From positions 2,596,501 through 2,660,500 of the forward strand of contig NZ_CP133480.1 in assembly GCF_031195445.1 (NCBI RefSeq): 64,000 nt of DNA, read 5' to 3'. The translations under genes were made by a program, and so were the position numbers. This document shows positions 7,964 to 17,245 of this stretch, piece after piece (within the stretch, counting starts at the first letter, position 1; every line of letters starts with the position of its first letter). The notes under the pieces are model-generated. The model did not search any database and was not told the DNA's origin. It saw only the letters and a program-made list of their open reading frames with translations. The stretch comes from Acuticoccus sp. MNP-M23 (lineage in GTDB: Bacteria > Pseudomonadota > Alphaproteobacteria > Rhizobiales > Amorphaceae).

Positions 7964-9196
7964 GTGAAGGTTGTCTTCGCCAGCCATGGGTCGCTCGGCG
8001 ACCTCGTGCCCTTTCTGGAAATAGGGAAGGTGTTGCGCGAAGGCGGGCACCGCGTGGTGGTTGCGACCCACGATGCCCACCGCGGCGCTGTCGAAGGTGC
8101 GGGCCTGATCCATGCGCCAATGCGGCCGGACCGCCCGTCTGACGCAACATTTCACGCGCGCTTCATGCACCGCACCCGGGGGCCGGCGTTCGCTTACAGG
8201 GAATATCTTGTCCCCGCCATCGCGCAGAGCGATGCGGACCTGATGGCGGCCTGCGCGGATGCGAACGTGCTGGTCAGCGTGACCCTGGCGCTGGCTGCGC
8301 CGCTGGTTGCTGCGCGCACCGGCATTCCCTGGCTCTCAAGCGCGTTCCAGCCGGCGATGCTGTTCAGTGCGGAGGACCCGCCGCGGCTGCCGATGCTCCC
8401 CTTCATCAAGGGCCGGCCCTCTTACAACGCGTGGCTTCTGAAAAGCGCCCGGAAGGGGATCGAAAGCTGGGTGGCCCCGCTGCGCGCCTATCGACGCGCC
8501 GAAGGGCTGGGCGAGTATCCGGACCATCCGGTCTTTTCCGGTCAGCACTCGCCGGACGGGGTGCTTGCCTTGTATTCGCCGCTTCTGGGGGGGCTTCCCG
8601 CCGATGCGCCGCCCGGCACGGTGCAGACCGGCCAGGTGCTCCAGACCGGCGCGGCGCCGCTTGCGCCTGACATCGAGGCGTTTCTGGGCAACGGCCCGCC
8701 GCCCATCGTGTTCACGCTGGGGTCGGCGTCGGCGCACGCGGCGCGGCGGTTCTTCGTTCACAGTGCCGCGCATGCACGCCGGCTCGGCAAACGGGCGCTC
8801 CTCCTTGTCGGCCGGCCGGAAAACAGTGCGGGACTGCCGCTGGGGCCGGATCTGATGGCCGCTGCGGTCGCACCCTACCAGTCGGTGTTTCCGCGGGCGT
8901 CGCTGGTCGTGCACCAGGGGGGGATCGGCACCATTGCCCTCGCGATTGCCGCCGGAACACCCATGGTCCTCGTCCCGTTCTCGCACGACCAGCCGGACAA
9001 CAGCGCACGGGCCGTGCGCGCCGGCGTTGCGCGGGTGGTTCCCCGCTGGGCCTATGGCGGCCGCGGCGGTGCGGCCATTGCCGCCGTTCTGGCCGACCGG
9101 ATGATGGCCCGCACCATCCGCACCGCCGCGCCACAGATCGTGGCTGAAAGCGGTGCCACGGTCGCGGCTGCGAGAATTCTGGCGGCAGCGCAATAG
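7964..9196 (+). CDS. GT1-type (UDP-glycosyl-like) glycosyltransferase
   Basis: A 410-residue GT-B fold enzyme starting at GTG 7964. The N-terminus MKVVFASHGSLGDLVPFL is the glycine loop of the GT1/GT28 sugar transferases that glycosylate lipids, sterols or small molecules. Near residue 240 is the strand PIVFTLGSAS, and near residue 310 the donor-binding motif VVHQGGIGTIALAIAAGTP followed by PFSHDQPDN. The acceptor is unknown. The gene stands alone on the plus strand between the Crp/Fnr gene and a large intergenic stretch. Confidence 0.9.
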   Translation: MKVVFASHGSLGDLVPFLEIGKVLREGGHRVVVATHDAHRGAVEGAGLIHAPMRPDRPSDATFHARFMHRTRGPAFAYREYLVPAIAQSDADLMAACADANVLVSVTLALAAPLVAARTGIPWLSSAFQPAMLFSAEDPPRLPMLPFIKGRPSYNAWLLKSARKGIESWVAPLRAYRRAEGLGEYPDHPVFSGQHSPDGVLALYSPLLGGLPADAPPGTVQTGQVLQTGAAPLAPDIEAFLGNGPPPIVFTLGSASAHAARRFFVHSAAHARRLGKRALLLVGRPENSAGLPLGPDLMAAAVAPYQSVFPRASLVVHQGGIGTIALAIAAGTPMVLVPFSHDQPDNSARAVRAGVARVVPRWAYGGRGGAAIAAVLADRMMARTIRTAAPQIVAESGATVAAARILAAAQ

Positions 9197-9816
9197 GGTC
9201 CTGCACCGCACCCGGTTTGCGGAACAGTTCCGCAGTCGTGCGCATTTTCGCTTTTGATGGAAAGAACATTACAGGCCCGTGAGATTTTCTTCGCTCAAAA
9301 TCCAGACGGACTGCTGCTATTTCCGTCAGGCCTGTGTCGCGTGACCCTCACCAAACTGTTCTGCCGGAAACAATCGGGCGACGCGGCCGCCGGAGTCTGA
9401 GGCTTTGGCGGCGTGTCCGTTCCGGTCGCGGGGGAGCGGTGTTGCGACATGGCGACACGTGCTGGCCAATCACAGGCCACGCATAAATGATTTGATTGAC
9501 ATTGCCGGACTGATTCGAATTTCCGCCCGGAAAAACACTAAGGCGAAAAAGCGATTTGTCCGCATGGGTTTAACGTTACCAAATTCTTAGCCTGGATGAA
9601 TTTTCCGTGGGTCCTCACCGATAAAAACAGTGTGCTTCGTCTTCGATCCGCCAGCATGTACACGGTTGATCAAGATTTCGGCGCCGTTTTCCACAGCCGG
9701 TGGATAGCTGGTAAAAAGTATGCGGCGACGTTCCACCTTCGTTCAACCCTTTAGAATTGCGGTAAGATGAAGCGTGTCAAAAGACGCTAACCGCGTGAGT
9801 TGGCAACGGAGGCTTT
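9197..9816. other. 620-bp intergenic region, less GC-rich, no gene seen
   Basis: Short open frames here have no ribosome binding site or coding character. The stretch from about 9480 to 9770 is visibly poorer in G+C than the surrounding genes. A ribosome binding site ACGGAGG at its right end belongs to the next gene. No tRNA, hairpin terminator or convincing promoter was found. Confidence 0.5.
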
Positions 9817-10230
9817 ATGCTGATCGACGATTTTACATCTGCCGCCGATGGGGGATCCCCCCGTGCCCTCGACCTGTTCTGGTGGCAGGGGTACAGCAGC
9901 AATTACTATCTCACCTCAGTTTTCAGCCTCAAGGACTTCGACTGCTGCGAGCGCGGTTCGTTCATTCTTGTTCGTCGTGAGCCGGATGGAGCGCGGACAC
10001 CGCTTCTGGCCGGCGCGGCAGACTGTATCAGCGAAGATCTTTACGCCGTTCACGGCGACGCCATCTTGCGGGCAATCCGGGGCGGCGCCACCGAAATTCA
10101 CGTTAACCTTACTGCCGATAGCCGCGCCCGGACCAGATCCATGCTGAACGATCTGGCTGCCGGCTGGTCGATCCCACTGGTCGGTATGCCGCAGGCCGTG
10201 TCCACCGTTTCAAACCGCGTTCCAGCCTGA
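9817..10230 (+). CDS. Hypothetical protein, 137 residues
   Basis: ATG 9817 follows ACGGAGG by seven bases, a good ribosome site, and the frame has GC-rich third positions. The protein has no signal peptide or membrane helix. An aromatic stretch near the N-terminus (LFWWQGYSSNYYLTSVF) precedes a mixed alpha/beta region. No family is recognised. It is a single gene after a long intergenic region and 100 bp before the glycerate kinase gene. Confidence 0.65.
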   Translation: MLIDDFTSAADGGSPRALDLFWWQGYSSNYYLTSVFSLKDFDCCERGSFILVRREPDGARTPLLAGAADCISEDLYAVHGDAILRAIRGGATEIHVNLTADSRARTRSMLNDLAAGWSIPLVGMPQAVSTVSNRVPA

Positions 10231-10331
10231 TATTCCGGCAAGACTGATCCGGCGCGGCGGCGGGTGTTCGCCGGTCACTCGTCTTTACCACCCGCGGTCG
10301 CTGCGCGCTGCCGCGCTTCGAGGCTATTGCG

Positions 10332-11489
10332 GTGCACATTCTCATTGCTTGCGACAAGTTTCGCGGCAGCCTGACTGCGGCTGAAGCCAACGCAGCCATA
10401 GCGGCCGGCCTTGCGCAAAGCGCGCTGTCCGCCCACGCCACATTCGTCTGCCTTCCCATTGCAGACGGCGGCGAGGGCACCATCGATGCCCTGTCCGGCC
10501 CCGGTACCGCGCGCGTCGAGGGTGTTGCGCGCGGCCCGTTCGGCGGCACCGCGCCGGCGTATTTTGCCCATGATGCGGGGGCCGGGCGTGCCGTGATCGA
10601 GATGGCCGCCATCGCCGGACATGCGGCCGCGAAGGACGCTGGCTATGACCCCGACAAGGCCAGCAGCGTCGGCGTCGGCGATCTCATTCTGGCCGCGCTG
10701 GATGCGGGCGCCCACGAGATTGTGGTGGCGCTCGGCGGCAGCATCTCCGTCGATGGCGGGGCAGGGGCCCTCCACGCGCTCGGCGGTCGTTTCGCCGACG
10801 CTTCGGGCAAAGACCTTGGCATCCCGGCCGGTCGCGCGCTGGCGAGGGTTGCCGGCGTGGATCTTTCGGGACTCGATCCGAGGGCAGGCCGCGCGCGCAT
10901 CATCGTTGCGGCCGACGTGGATAATCCGCTGACCGGGCCCAACGGGGCTGCCGCGGTGTTCGGGCCGCAGAAGGGCGTGAAGCCGGAGGAAGTGGCGGCG
11001 TTCGATGCGGCGCTGGGCCATTTCGACGATATGGTGGCTGCAGCGCTTGGCCGGGGCAGCTACGCGGCCGAGCCCTTTGCAGGCGCCGCAGGCGGGATGA
11101 TGACCGGCCTCAGCGCCATTTCACCCACCACTGCGACGGATGGGTTCGCCCTGGTGCAGGCCCACCACAAACTGGAAGAGGCCATTCGCCGCGCTGATCT
11201 GGTGGTCACCGGCGAAGGGTCGCTGGATGGCCAATCGCTCGGCGGCAAGGGGCCGGTGGGCATTGCGCGCATGGCCATGGCCGCCGGGGTGCCGTGTCTT
11301 GCGTTTGCAGGCCGCGTTGCCGCTCAGCCCGATGCGCTGGGTGCAGCCGGCGTGACCGCGGCTTTCGCCATCGCGCAGGGGCCGCAAACACTGGACGACG
11401 CGCTGGGAAATGCCGCGCCGAGCCTCACCGTCACGGCGCGCGCCGCCTTTGCGCTTTACGAAAGCGCGCTCAGGCCGGGCGGACGATAG
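10332..11489 (+). CDS. Glycerate kinase (GarK/GlxK family)
   Basis: A 385-residue kinase converting glycerate to phosphoglycerate with ATP, in glyoxylate/glycerate catabolism. Family hallmarks visible are the N-terminal CDKFRGSLTA, PIADGGEGTIDAL, GVGDLILAALDAGA, VALGGSISVDGGAG, the FGPQKGV segment and VVTGEGSLDGQSLGGKGP near residue 300. The start is GTG 10332. Its 3' end overlaps the convergent DUF3429 gene by 20 bases. Confidence 0.94.
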   Translation: MHILIACDKFRGSLTAAEANAAIAAGLAQSALSAHATFVCLPIADGGEGTIDALSGPGTARVEGVARGPFGGTAPAYFAHDAGAGRAVIEMAAIAGHAAAKDAGYDPDKASSVGVGDLILAALDAGAHEIVVALGGSISVDGGAGALHALGGRFADASGKDLGIPAGRALARVAGVDLSGLDPRAGRARIIVAADVDNPLTGPNGAAAVFGPQKGVKPEEVAAFDAALGHFDDMVAAALGRGSYAAEPFAGAAGGMMTGLSAISPTTATDGFALVQAHHKLEEAIRRADLVVTGEGSLDGQSLGGKGPVGIARMAMAAGVPCLAFAGRVAAQPDALGAAGVTAAFAIAQGPQTLDDALGNAAPSLTVTARAAFALYESALRPGGR

Positions 11490-11931
11490 AGCCGAACGGG
11501 TCGACCCGCAGATCGCCAGCCTGCGACGCGACGAAGATCAGGCAGACCGAAACAACCAGCGTGAGAACGGCCCGAAGGCCGGCGTACCACCTTGGCCCGG
11601 TGCGCCGGAAGATCGCGATGTCGACGATGCCGATCATGATGAACGCACCAGCGAGCGCGAACAGGGCCACTGGCCGCGGCGCGAACACGGCCACAAAGCC
11701 CAGAAGCGGAGACACCACGGACCAGATGTAGCGCGCCCCACTGCCGCCCTGGAGCGCGATACCCCAGTGAACGCCGCCGAGGAAGCACAGGATGGCAAGG
11801 CCGTACACAAGGGCGGTGTAAAAGGCGATCGGTTGCAGGAACGGCGGCAGCACTGCGACGCCCACGGCCGCGGCAATGAAGGGCAGCAGTCCGGAAAGGC
11901 CGATGGCGATGGGCAATATTGGCCGGGACAT
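11470..11931 (-). CDS. DUF3429 membrane protein
   Basis: A 153-residue protein with four to five hydrophobic helices and the family motif FLGGVHWGIAL near residue 50. DUF3429 proteins are small inner-membrane proteins of unknown role found in proteobacteria. It starts six bases after the stop of the Alph_Pro_TM gene, so it is the third gene of an operon with the TSUP exporter. Confidence 0.85.
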   Translation of the reverse strand: MSRPILPIAIGLSGLLPFIAAAVGVAVLPPFLQPIAFYTALVYGLAILCFLGGVHWGIALQGGSGARYIWSVVSPLLGFVAVFAPRPVALFALAGAFIMIGIVDIAIFRRTGPRWYAGLRAVLTLVVSVCLIFVASQAGDLRVDPFGSIVRPA

Positions 11932-11937
11932 GGGTCC

Positions 11938-12708
11938 TCAATTTCTGCGGAAGACGACACCGCCCACATAGCCCGTGACCAGCGCGAGGACCACCACCGC
12001 CAGTCCGTAAACCAAAGGCGACTGGCGCGACAATTCGAACACCCGCTGCTCGACGCCGACCTTGGCGAGGGTGAAGCCGGTTTGCGCCACGTCCAGCGGA
12101 ACGCCGTCTGCGAGGAGGTAGATGGCGACCTGGTAGTCCCCGTTGTCGGCAACGCCCGGGATGGGAATGTTGGTGTGGAAGAAGGTGCGGGTCAGCTTCT
12201 CGACGGCGCCGATCCGCTTCAGGTGCAGGCCTTGCTCGGCCTGCTTTTCGGTAAAGGCGTTGTAGAAAACGGCGCTGCGGCCGGTGACGGGGCGGGCGGG
12301 GACCGCGACGCCCTCCTGCCGCGGCAATGCCTCGATCCATTCGGCCACCATTGCTTCTGTTCCGGCGGTGGTCAGCATCGCATAGTAGGACGGGATGGCC
12401 TTGAAGGTGGCGCCGTCGGAATTGATCCAGATGCCGAAACGCCGCGCCTTCTTCTGCACCAGCACGTCGTGCGGCGGGCCGTTGACCACCACCAGAACCT
12501 CGTAGCCGCCGGCGCGCGACACGGTCGTCGCGTCGCGTTCGATCACCCCGAACAGGGAAATGTTGGCGCCCTGAAACTCGGAGCTGATGTTGACGAGATC
12601 ATTGGACAGCGAAACGACCAGCTGCTCCGCGTCTGCGGGGGCGGCCATCATGAAAAAGGCCGCGGCAAAGGCGGCCCGTGGGCCAGGCAGGGAAAGCCAG
12701 CGCCTCAC
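11938..12708 (-). CDS. TIGR02186 / Alph_Pro_TM family protein
   Basis: A 256-residue protein with a signal peptide (residues 1-27, ending AAPADA), a large periplasmic beta-rich domain (EQLVVSLSNDLVNISSEFQGANISLFG) and one C-terminal membrane helix (LVYGLAVVVLALVTGYVGGVVF). This matches the alphaproteobacterial TIGR02186/Alph_Pro_TM family, whose function is unknown. Its start overlaps the stop of the upstream TSUP exporter by four bases. Constant association with such exporters suggests a partner role in sulfur-anion or metabolite export; that is inference. Confidence 0.88.
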   Translation of the reverse strand: MRRWLSLPGPRAAFAAAFFMMAAPADAEQLVVSLSNDLVNISSEFQGANISLFGVIERDATTVSRAGGYEVLVVVNGPPHDVLVQKKARRFGIWINSDGATFKAIPSYYAMLTTAGTEAMVAEWIEALPRQEGVAVPARPVTGRSAVFYNAFTEKQAEQGLHLKRIGAVEKLTRTFFHTNIPIPGVADNGDYQVAIYLLADGVPLDVAQTGFTLAKVGVEQRVFELSRQSPLVYGLAVVVLALVTGYVGGVVFRRN

Positions 12709-13640
12709 TGGCCGAGCACCGTGATGGAGAACAGGCTGGAGGGCGGCAGCACGAGGTTGAGGGCAAAGCGGACCCCCACCGCCAGCACCAGAAGGCCGAG
12801 GAGCGCGCGCAGCTGCTCGCCCCGGATGGCCTGACCCAGCGACGCGCCTATCTGCGCACCGATCACGCCGCCAATCATGAGGATGAACGCCAGAACGCCG
12901 TCCACCGTCTGCGAGGCGACCGAATGGCTGACTGTGGCGATGCTCATGACGCCGACGATCTGCAGCAGCGACGTCCCCACCACCACCGACGTGGGCACCT
13001 TCAGAACGTAGATCAGCGCCGGAACCATGATGAACCCGCCGCCGATGCCGAGCAGCGTGCCCAGAAACGAGATGCTGAGCCCGAGGCCGATCACCGGCAG
13101 CACCGAGATGTAGAGGCGCGAGCGGCGAAAGCGCACCTTGAGCGGCAGGTGATGGATCCAGCCATGACCGCCGCCCCGCCGTGCGGGGGGCTGGACGCCG
13201 CCGCGGCGCTTGGCGGCGCGGGCCCGCAACATGGCGCGGACCGACTCGTTGAGGGTCAGCCCGCCGATTGTGGCGAGAAACACGGTGTACGAAATCGCGA
13301 TGACCAGCGTCAGCTGACCAAGGGAGCCCAGAAGCGCGAAAAGCTCCGCGCCCGCATAGGCACCAACGGCGCCCGAGAGGGTGAGGATGGCCGCAAGTTT
13401 GAGGTCCACCTGCCCGCGCCGGAAATAGGCGAGTGCCCCGGAGGTGGAGCTTGCCACGATCTGCGGTGTCACCGAGGCCACCGCCACAGCCGGCGGGATG
13501 CCGGAAAAGATCAGGAGCGGCGTCATCAGGAAGCCGCCGCCGACGCCGAAAAGGCCGCTGATCAGGCCAACGGCGCCCCCCATCGCCAGGATCATCAGGA
13601 TGCCGATCGGCATTTCCGCGATGGGGAGATAGAGCGCCAT
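12705..13640 (-). CDS. TSUP (TauE/SafE) family anion exporter
   Basis: A 311-residue permease beginning MALYLPIAEMPIGILMIL, with eight or so hydrophobic helices and the two family repeats marked by GLFGVGGGFLMTP and LGIGGGFIMVP. A basic cytoplasmic loop rich in Arg (about residues 140-180) separates the halves. TSUP proteins move sulfite, sulfonates or related organic anions. ATG at 13640 is chosen; the frame extends to 13700 without support. First gene of a three-gene operon with an Alph_Pro_TM protein and a DUF3429 protein. Confidence 0.92.
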   Translation of the reverse strand: MALYLPIAEMPIGILMILAMGGAVGLISGLFGVGGGFLMTPLLIFSGIPPAVAVASVTPQIVASSTSGALAYFRRGQVDLKLAAILTLSGAVGAYAGAELFALLGSLGQLTLVIAISYTVFLATIGGLTLNESVRAMLRARAAKRRGGVQPPARRGGGHGWIHHLPLKVRFRRSRLYISVLPVIGLGLSISFLGTLLGIGGGFIMVPALIYVLKVPTSVVVGTSLLQIVGVMSIATVSHSVASQTVDGVLAFILMIGGVIGAQIGASLGQAIRGEQLRALLGLLVLAVGVRFALNLVLPPSSLFSITVLGQ

Positions 13641-13760
13641 CAGATGCTCACGGCATGGGCAGGATGAAACGCGCTGCGCCGCGGGCAGCACACCACACAT
13701 CGGACGAAAGGATCAGGGGCCATCGGGAACCGGCGTTGGAGGCCTTGTGCAGAAAACCCG

Positions 13761-14807
13761 TTACCGGGCCGGAAGGGCAACAGCGAAGACCGTGCCACGA
13801 ACAAGATTGACCACGCCCATCACGGTGCCGCGCAGGATGCGCAGGCCAATGAGCCCGGCAAGCCAGGCGACCATGCTCCACAGGAACGCAATCAGAAGCC
13901 GCAGCCCGCGAATGCCAACGCGGAAGCTGCGCAGCGCCGTCTTGCCTGTCAGCTCCACCACGGCGCGCGAGCGGCGCCCGAAACGGCCGGTGAAGGTGGC
14001 AAGGTTTTTCGCATCATCGCCGGTGCGCACGAAACGCATCAGCTTGACCGCATTGGCCGCACCGGCGTTGCCTGCCATGGTGTTGACCGCGCCGACGGTG
14101 GCGGAAAGCTCGGCCCGTGCCGCGGTTCGGGTCAGGCCTGCGCCATTGCCGCCGGTGCGCACCACGGCGGGTGCGGCCGGGCCGGTTGCTGCCCGTGCAA
14201 GACGCACCAGGCGCTGGGAGAATGCCAGCGTGAGGTTGCCGGTGCGCTTTGCAACCTTGAGCACCGAAACGCCTGCCTTGAACACGAGCGAGGAGCCGCC
14301 TGTGGCAATGACCGCACCTTCGGCCGCGATGCCGATGGTGGCGAGCGCCAGCAGGAACTCCGAATATTCCTGCCCGGTGGCAGCTTTTCCGCCCTCGGAG
14401 ATGATGTCGCGCACATCGCCCACAACGGTAAGGTCGGACACGACGGCGCCGGCAAGGCCAGCCCCGCTGTCGGCGTTGCCGGTCACGTAGGCGCCGGCAA
14501 AATCGGTGGCGTTGCGCAAGATGGTCGCCATGGTGCCCTGCGCTTCGAACAGCGCGTCTTCGGTGCTTGGCGCCAGCGGCTTGCCCAGTTCGCCGGCGAG
14601 CGCCGCATATTGCTCGGCCCCGTCGACGTCGCCTTCGTCGAGGGCAGCGCGGACACGCTGGTCCAGCGTGTCGCCGCTGGTGGCGGCCTGCAGCTCGACG
14701 CGGATGGCCCGCTCGTCAATGCCCGTGGAAAGGCGCGGCACCGCGAGAGCCAGAAAGGCGACGGTCCCGAGAGACAGCACGAATGCGGCCGATAGCAAAC
14801 GCCTCAC
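13761..14807 (-). CDS. Hypothetical membrane protein, 348 residues
   Basis: The protein has an N-terminal signal or anchor (residues 5-25), an acidic region (LDEGDVDGAEQYAALAGEL), a Gly/Ala-rich hydrophobic stretch around residues 140-180, and a C-terminal hydrophobic pair (LLIAFLWSMVAWLAGLIGLR then GTVMGVVNLVRG). The middle is basic and Thr/Ala rich. No enzymatic motif is seen and no family is recognised; similar-looking lone membrane proteins occur in Hyphomicrobiales. Single gene, divergent from the aminotransferase. Confidence 0.7.
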   Translation of the reverse strand: MRRLLSAAFVLSLGTVAFLALAVPRLSTGIDERAIRVELQAATSGDTLDQRVRAALDEGDVDGAEQYAALAGELGKPLAPSTEDALFEAQGTMATILRNATDFAGAYVTGNADSGAGLAGAVVSDLTVVGDVRDIISEGGKAATGQEYSEFLLALATIGIAAEGAVIATGGSSLVFKAGVSVLKVAKRTGNLTLAFSQRLVRLARAATGPAAPAVVRTGGNGAGLTRTAARAELSATVGAVNTMAGNAGAANAVKLMRFVRTGDDAKNLATFTGRFGRRSRAVVELTGKTALRSFRVGIRGLRLLIAFLWSMVAWLAGLIGLRILRGTVMGVVNLVRGTVFAVALPAR

Positions 14808-15023
14808 CGGGTCTCCTTTCGCGCCATGGGCTTCACTGTCCTGCAGCGCAGCGTAGCGGATAATGTTTGCGTGTGCACCGCAGTTCTTCGCAATTGCGAG
14901 GATCGCGGCGGATCCGGAACATATGTAATGCTAAATTCCCCAAGGTGAAGAAGCGGTGAACACCGCGTTGTCTTGGCGCCTTCGGCATGTAATGGCCGCG
15001 GCAGCATGAAGTTGGAGACTAAG

Positions 15024-16193
15024 ATGGGCGATCTGTTGGCCGGCCTACGTCCGGCAGCGCGTGGGGTTCCGGTCAGCGGCATCATCGATGCGGTGAACCA
15101 TGGGCGCGACAAGCCGGGCGTCATTCCCCTCTGGGCCGGCGAGGGCGACCTGCCCACGCCGCGCTTCATCGTGGAAGTGGCGCAGAAGGCGCTGGCCGAC
15201 GGCGAAACCTTCTATACGCACCAGCGCGGCATCCCGCCGCTGCGCGAGGCGCTGGCGGCCTATCACGAGCGCCTTTATGGCCGCCCGTTCGATCCGGACA
15301 GCTTCTTCGTCACCGGCTCGGGGATGCAGGCGATCGCGCTTGCCCTGTCGTTGACGGCCGGGGCGGGGGACGAGATCCTTGTGCCGACGCCCACCTGGCC
15401 CAACGTGATGGGCGCAGCCTTCGCGCTGGGTGCAAGGCCGGTGCCGGTGCCCATGCGCGAGGAGGATGCGGTCTGGCATCTGGTGATCGAGGATCTGGAA
15501 ACGGCGCTGACGCCGGCGACCCGTGCCATCTTCCTCAATTCTCCGGCCAACCCCACCGGGTGGACCGCCACCAGAGACAAGCTGGAGCAGGTGCTGGCGT
15601 TTGCCCGCAAGCACGACCTGTGGATCATTGCCGACGAGATCTATGCCCGTTTCGTCTACGGCGATGCGCCACGCGCCGACTCGTTCCTCGACATTGCGGA
15701 GCGCGATGAGAAGATCATCTACGTCAACACCTTCTCCAAGAACTGGGCGATGACGGGCTGGCGGATGGGGTGGATCCACGCGCCGGTGGAGCTCAAGCAG
15801 ACCATCGAGAACCTGATCCAATACTCGACCTCCGGCGTGGCGCCCTTCATGCAGCGCGCTGGCGTGGTCGCGCTGAACGAGGGCGATTGGTTCGTCGAAC
15901 ACACCATCGCGCGCGCCCGGGCAGGGCGCAGCGTGGTGAGCAGCGCATTCGAAGGCAACAACCGCATCACCTACGCAGCACCCGACGGTGCGTTTTACGC
16001 GTTCATCAAGGTTGCAGGGCTGACCAATGCGCGCGAAGCTGCGTTTCGACTGATCGACGAGGCGAAGGTCGGGACTGCCCCCGGCACAGCCTTTGGCGCC
16101 AACGGTGAAGGCTTCGTGCGAATCTGTTTTGCACGGAGCGAAGACAGTTTGCGCGACGCAATGGGCCGGATCAGCGCGTTTCTGACAGACTGA
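15024..16193 (+). CDS. PLP-dependent class I/II aminotransferase
   Basis: A 389-residue fold-type I aminotransferase. The visible marks are LWAGEGDLPTP near the N-terminus, ILVPTPTWPN, the NSPANPTG loop, IIADEIYARFVYG with the PLP-contacting Asp and Tyr, and the Schiff-base lysine in TFSKNWAMTGWRMGW. FVRICFARSE near the end carries the carboxylate-binding Arg. Substrate cannot be fixed; aspartate or arginine-type aminotransferases are closest in pattern. ATG 15024 follows GGAG by six bases and is preferred to ATG 15006. Confidence 0.92.
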   Translation: MGDLLAGLRPAARGVPVSGIIDAVNHGRDKPGVIPLWAGEGDLPTPRFIVEVAQKALADGETFYTHQRGIPPLREALAAYHERLYGRPFDPDSFFVTGSGMQAIALALSLTAGAGDEILVPTPTWPNVMGAAFALGARPVPVPMREEDAVWHLVIEDLETALTPATRAIFLNSPANPTGWTATRDKLEQVLAFARKHDLWIIADEIYARFVYGDAPRADSFLDIAERDEKIIYVNTFSKNWAMTGWRMGWIHAPVELKQTIENLIQYSTSGVAPFMQRAGVVALNEGDWFVEHTIARARAGRSVVSSAFEGNNRITYAAPDGAFYAFIKVAGLTNAREAAFRLIDEAKVGTAPGTAFGANGEGFVRICFARSEDSLRDAMGRISAFLTD

Positions 16194-16485
16194 GTGGAAA
16201 AACCGGGCGCAACCCGAAAGTTATCCCCGGTTGCAATATATTGAGATTACTGCGCGATCGGGTGCTGCCTCTTTGGAGCTTGTGTCAAACTTGCAGCAAC
16301 GGAGGATTGTTCGCTTTCTGTTATCCCCTCACTCACTCATTTGTGCGAATATCTGCTTGCTCCTCCCTCAACTGGGGTTCGGCCACTAGCGCCGGACCCC
16401 TTTTTCGTGTCAGCCGCCCGATTCTGCCGGCATCGCAGCTTGTGGCCGATTGCCTTTTGCCGCGCGGCCAGTCAGAACCCACTCG

Positions 16486-16860
16486 CCAGCCGGTTGGACG
16501 GCCGCTCCGGCAAGGGCTGAAAGGTCGCCGGGGAGGAAAGTCCGGGCTCCACGGAAACACGGCGCCGGGTAACACCCGGCGGGGGCGACCCCAGGGAAAG
16601 TGCCACAGAAAACAGACCGCCGGTTCCTTCGCGTGCCGGTAAGGGTGAAACGGTGGGGTAAGAGCCCACCGCGCGGACGGTAACGGACGCGGCATGGTAA
16701 ACCCCGCCGGGAGCAAGACCGCATAGGGGTGGTAGGCTGTTTCCGGCCGATGCCACTCGGGTAGGTCGCGTGAGGCGTTCGGCAACGAACGTCCCAGATG
16801 AATGGCCGTCACGTTGGGGTTCGCCCCAGCCATACAAAACCCGGCTTACAGACCGGCTGG
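16486..16860 (+). ncRNA. rnpB: RNase P RNA (bacterial type A)
   Basis: The catalytic RNA that removes tRNA 5' leaders. The P1 helix is CCAGCCGGT at 16486-16494 pairing with ACCGGCTGG at 16852-16860. Universally conserved blocks are present: GAGGAAAGTCCGGGCTCC at 16533-16550, the CACAGAAAACAGACCGC block near 16604, GGTAAGGGTGAAACGG near 16640, and the CCGGCTTACAG element before the 3' end. Length about 375 nt is normal. Flanking termini are approximate by a few bases. Confidence 0.95.
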
Positions 16861-17134
16861 CACCCTCCCATCCCATTAGCTTCGTTCTCCTATCGCATTT
16901 TTGCATGTGTTGAGAACGTTGCTGCCAGTATTTCTGCTGAATGTTGGCAAGTCACTGCGTATAGCTGCTTCGCGCAGAACTGCGAAAATTCCACCAAACA
17001 AACTGCTCTCTTTGTGGTTGTATGTGTACGACGCTGATGCGAAGCGTATCACCCACAAAGCGCATCCAATTGCTTTGTTCCGTTATAATGTCTGGGGACA
17101 TGAAGTATTACCAGGCGTTGACAGCTTTGTCTGC

Positions 17135-17160
17135 AGATACCGGCGTGTAGGCCGGTGTCT
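17135..17160 (+). promoter_or_regulatory. Hairpin in the flagellin leader
   Basis: AGATACCGGC (17135-17144) pairs along its whole length with GCCGGTGTCT (17151-17160), one pair being G-U, around a six-base loop GTGTAG. It lies 85 bases before the flagellin start. In alphaproteobacteria the flagellin 5' untranslated RNA is a control point for FlbT/FlaF; whether this hairpin serves so is inference. Confidence 0.5.
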
Positions 17161-17245
17161 ATAAAGTTGAGCGGGTGAAAATGATTATTCACTCATATCA
17201 GAAACGGGCGCTGTGACGTCCATGCGTAGAGTAAGGTAACAGACG

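Noticed and set aside
16333-16906. Minus-strand open frames across RNase P RNA
   Set aside because: The region is accounted for by the conserved RNase P RNA, which must be intact for function.
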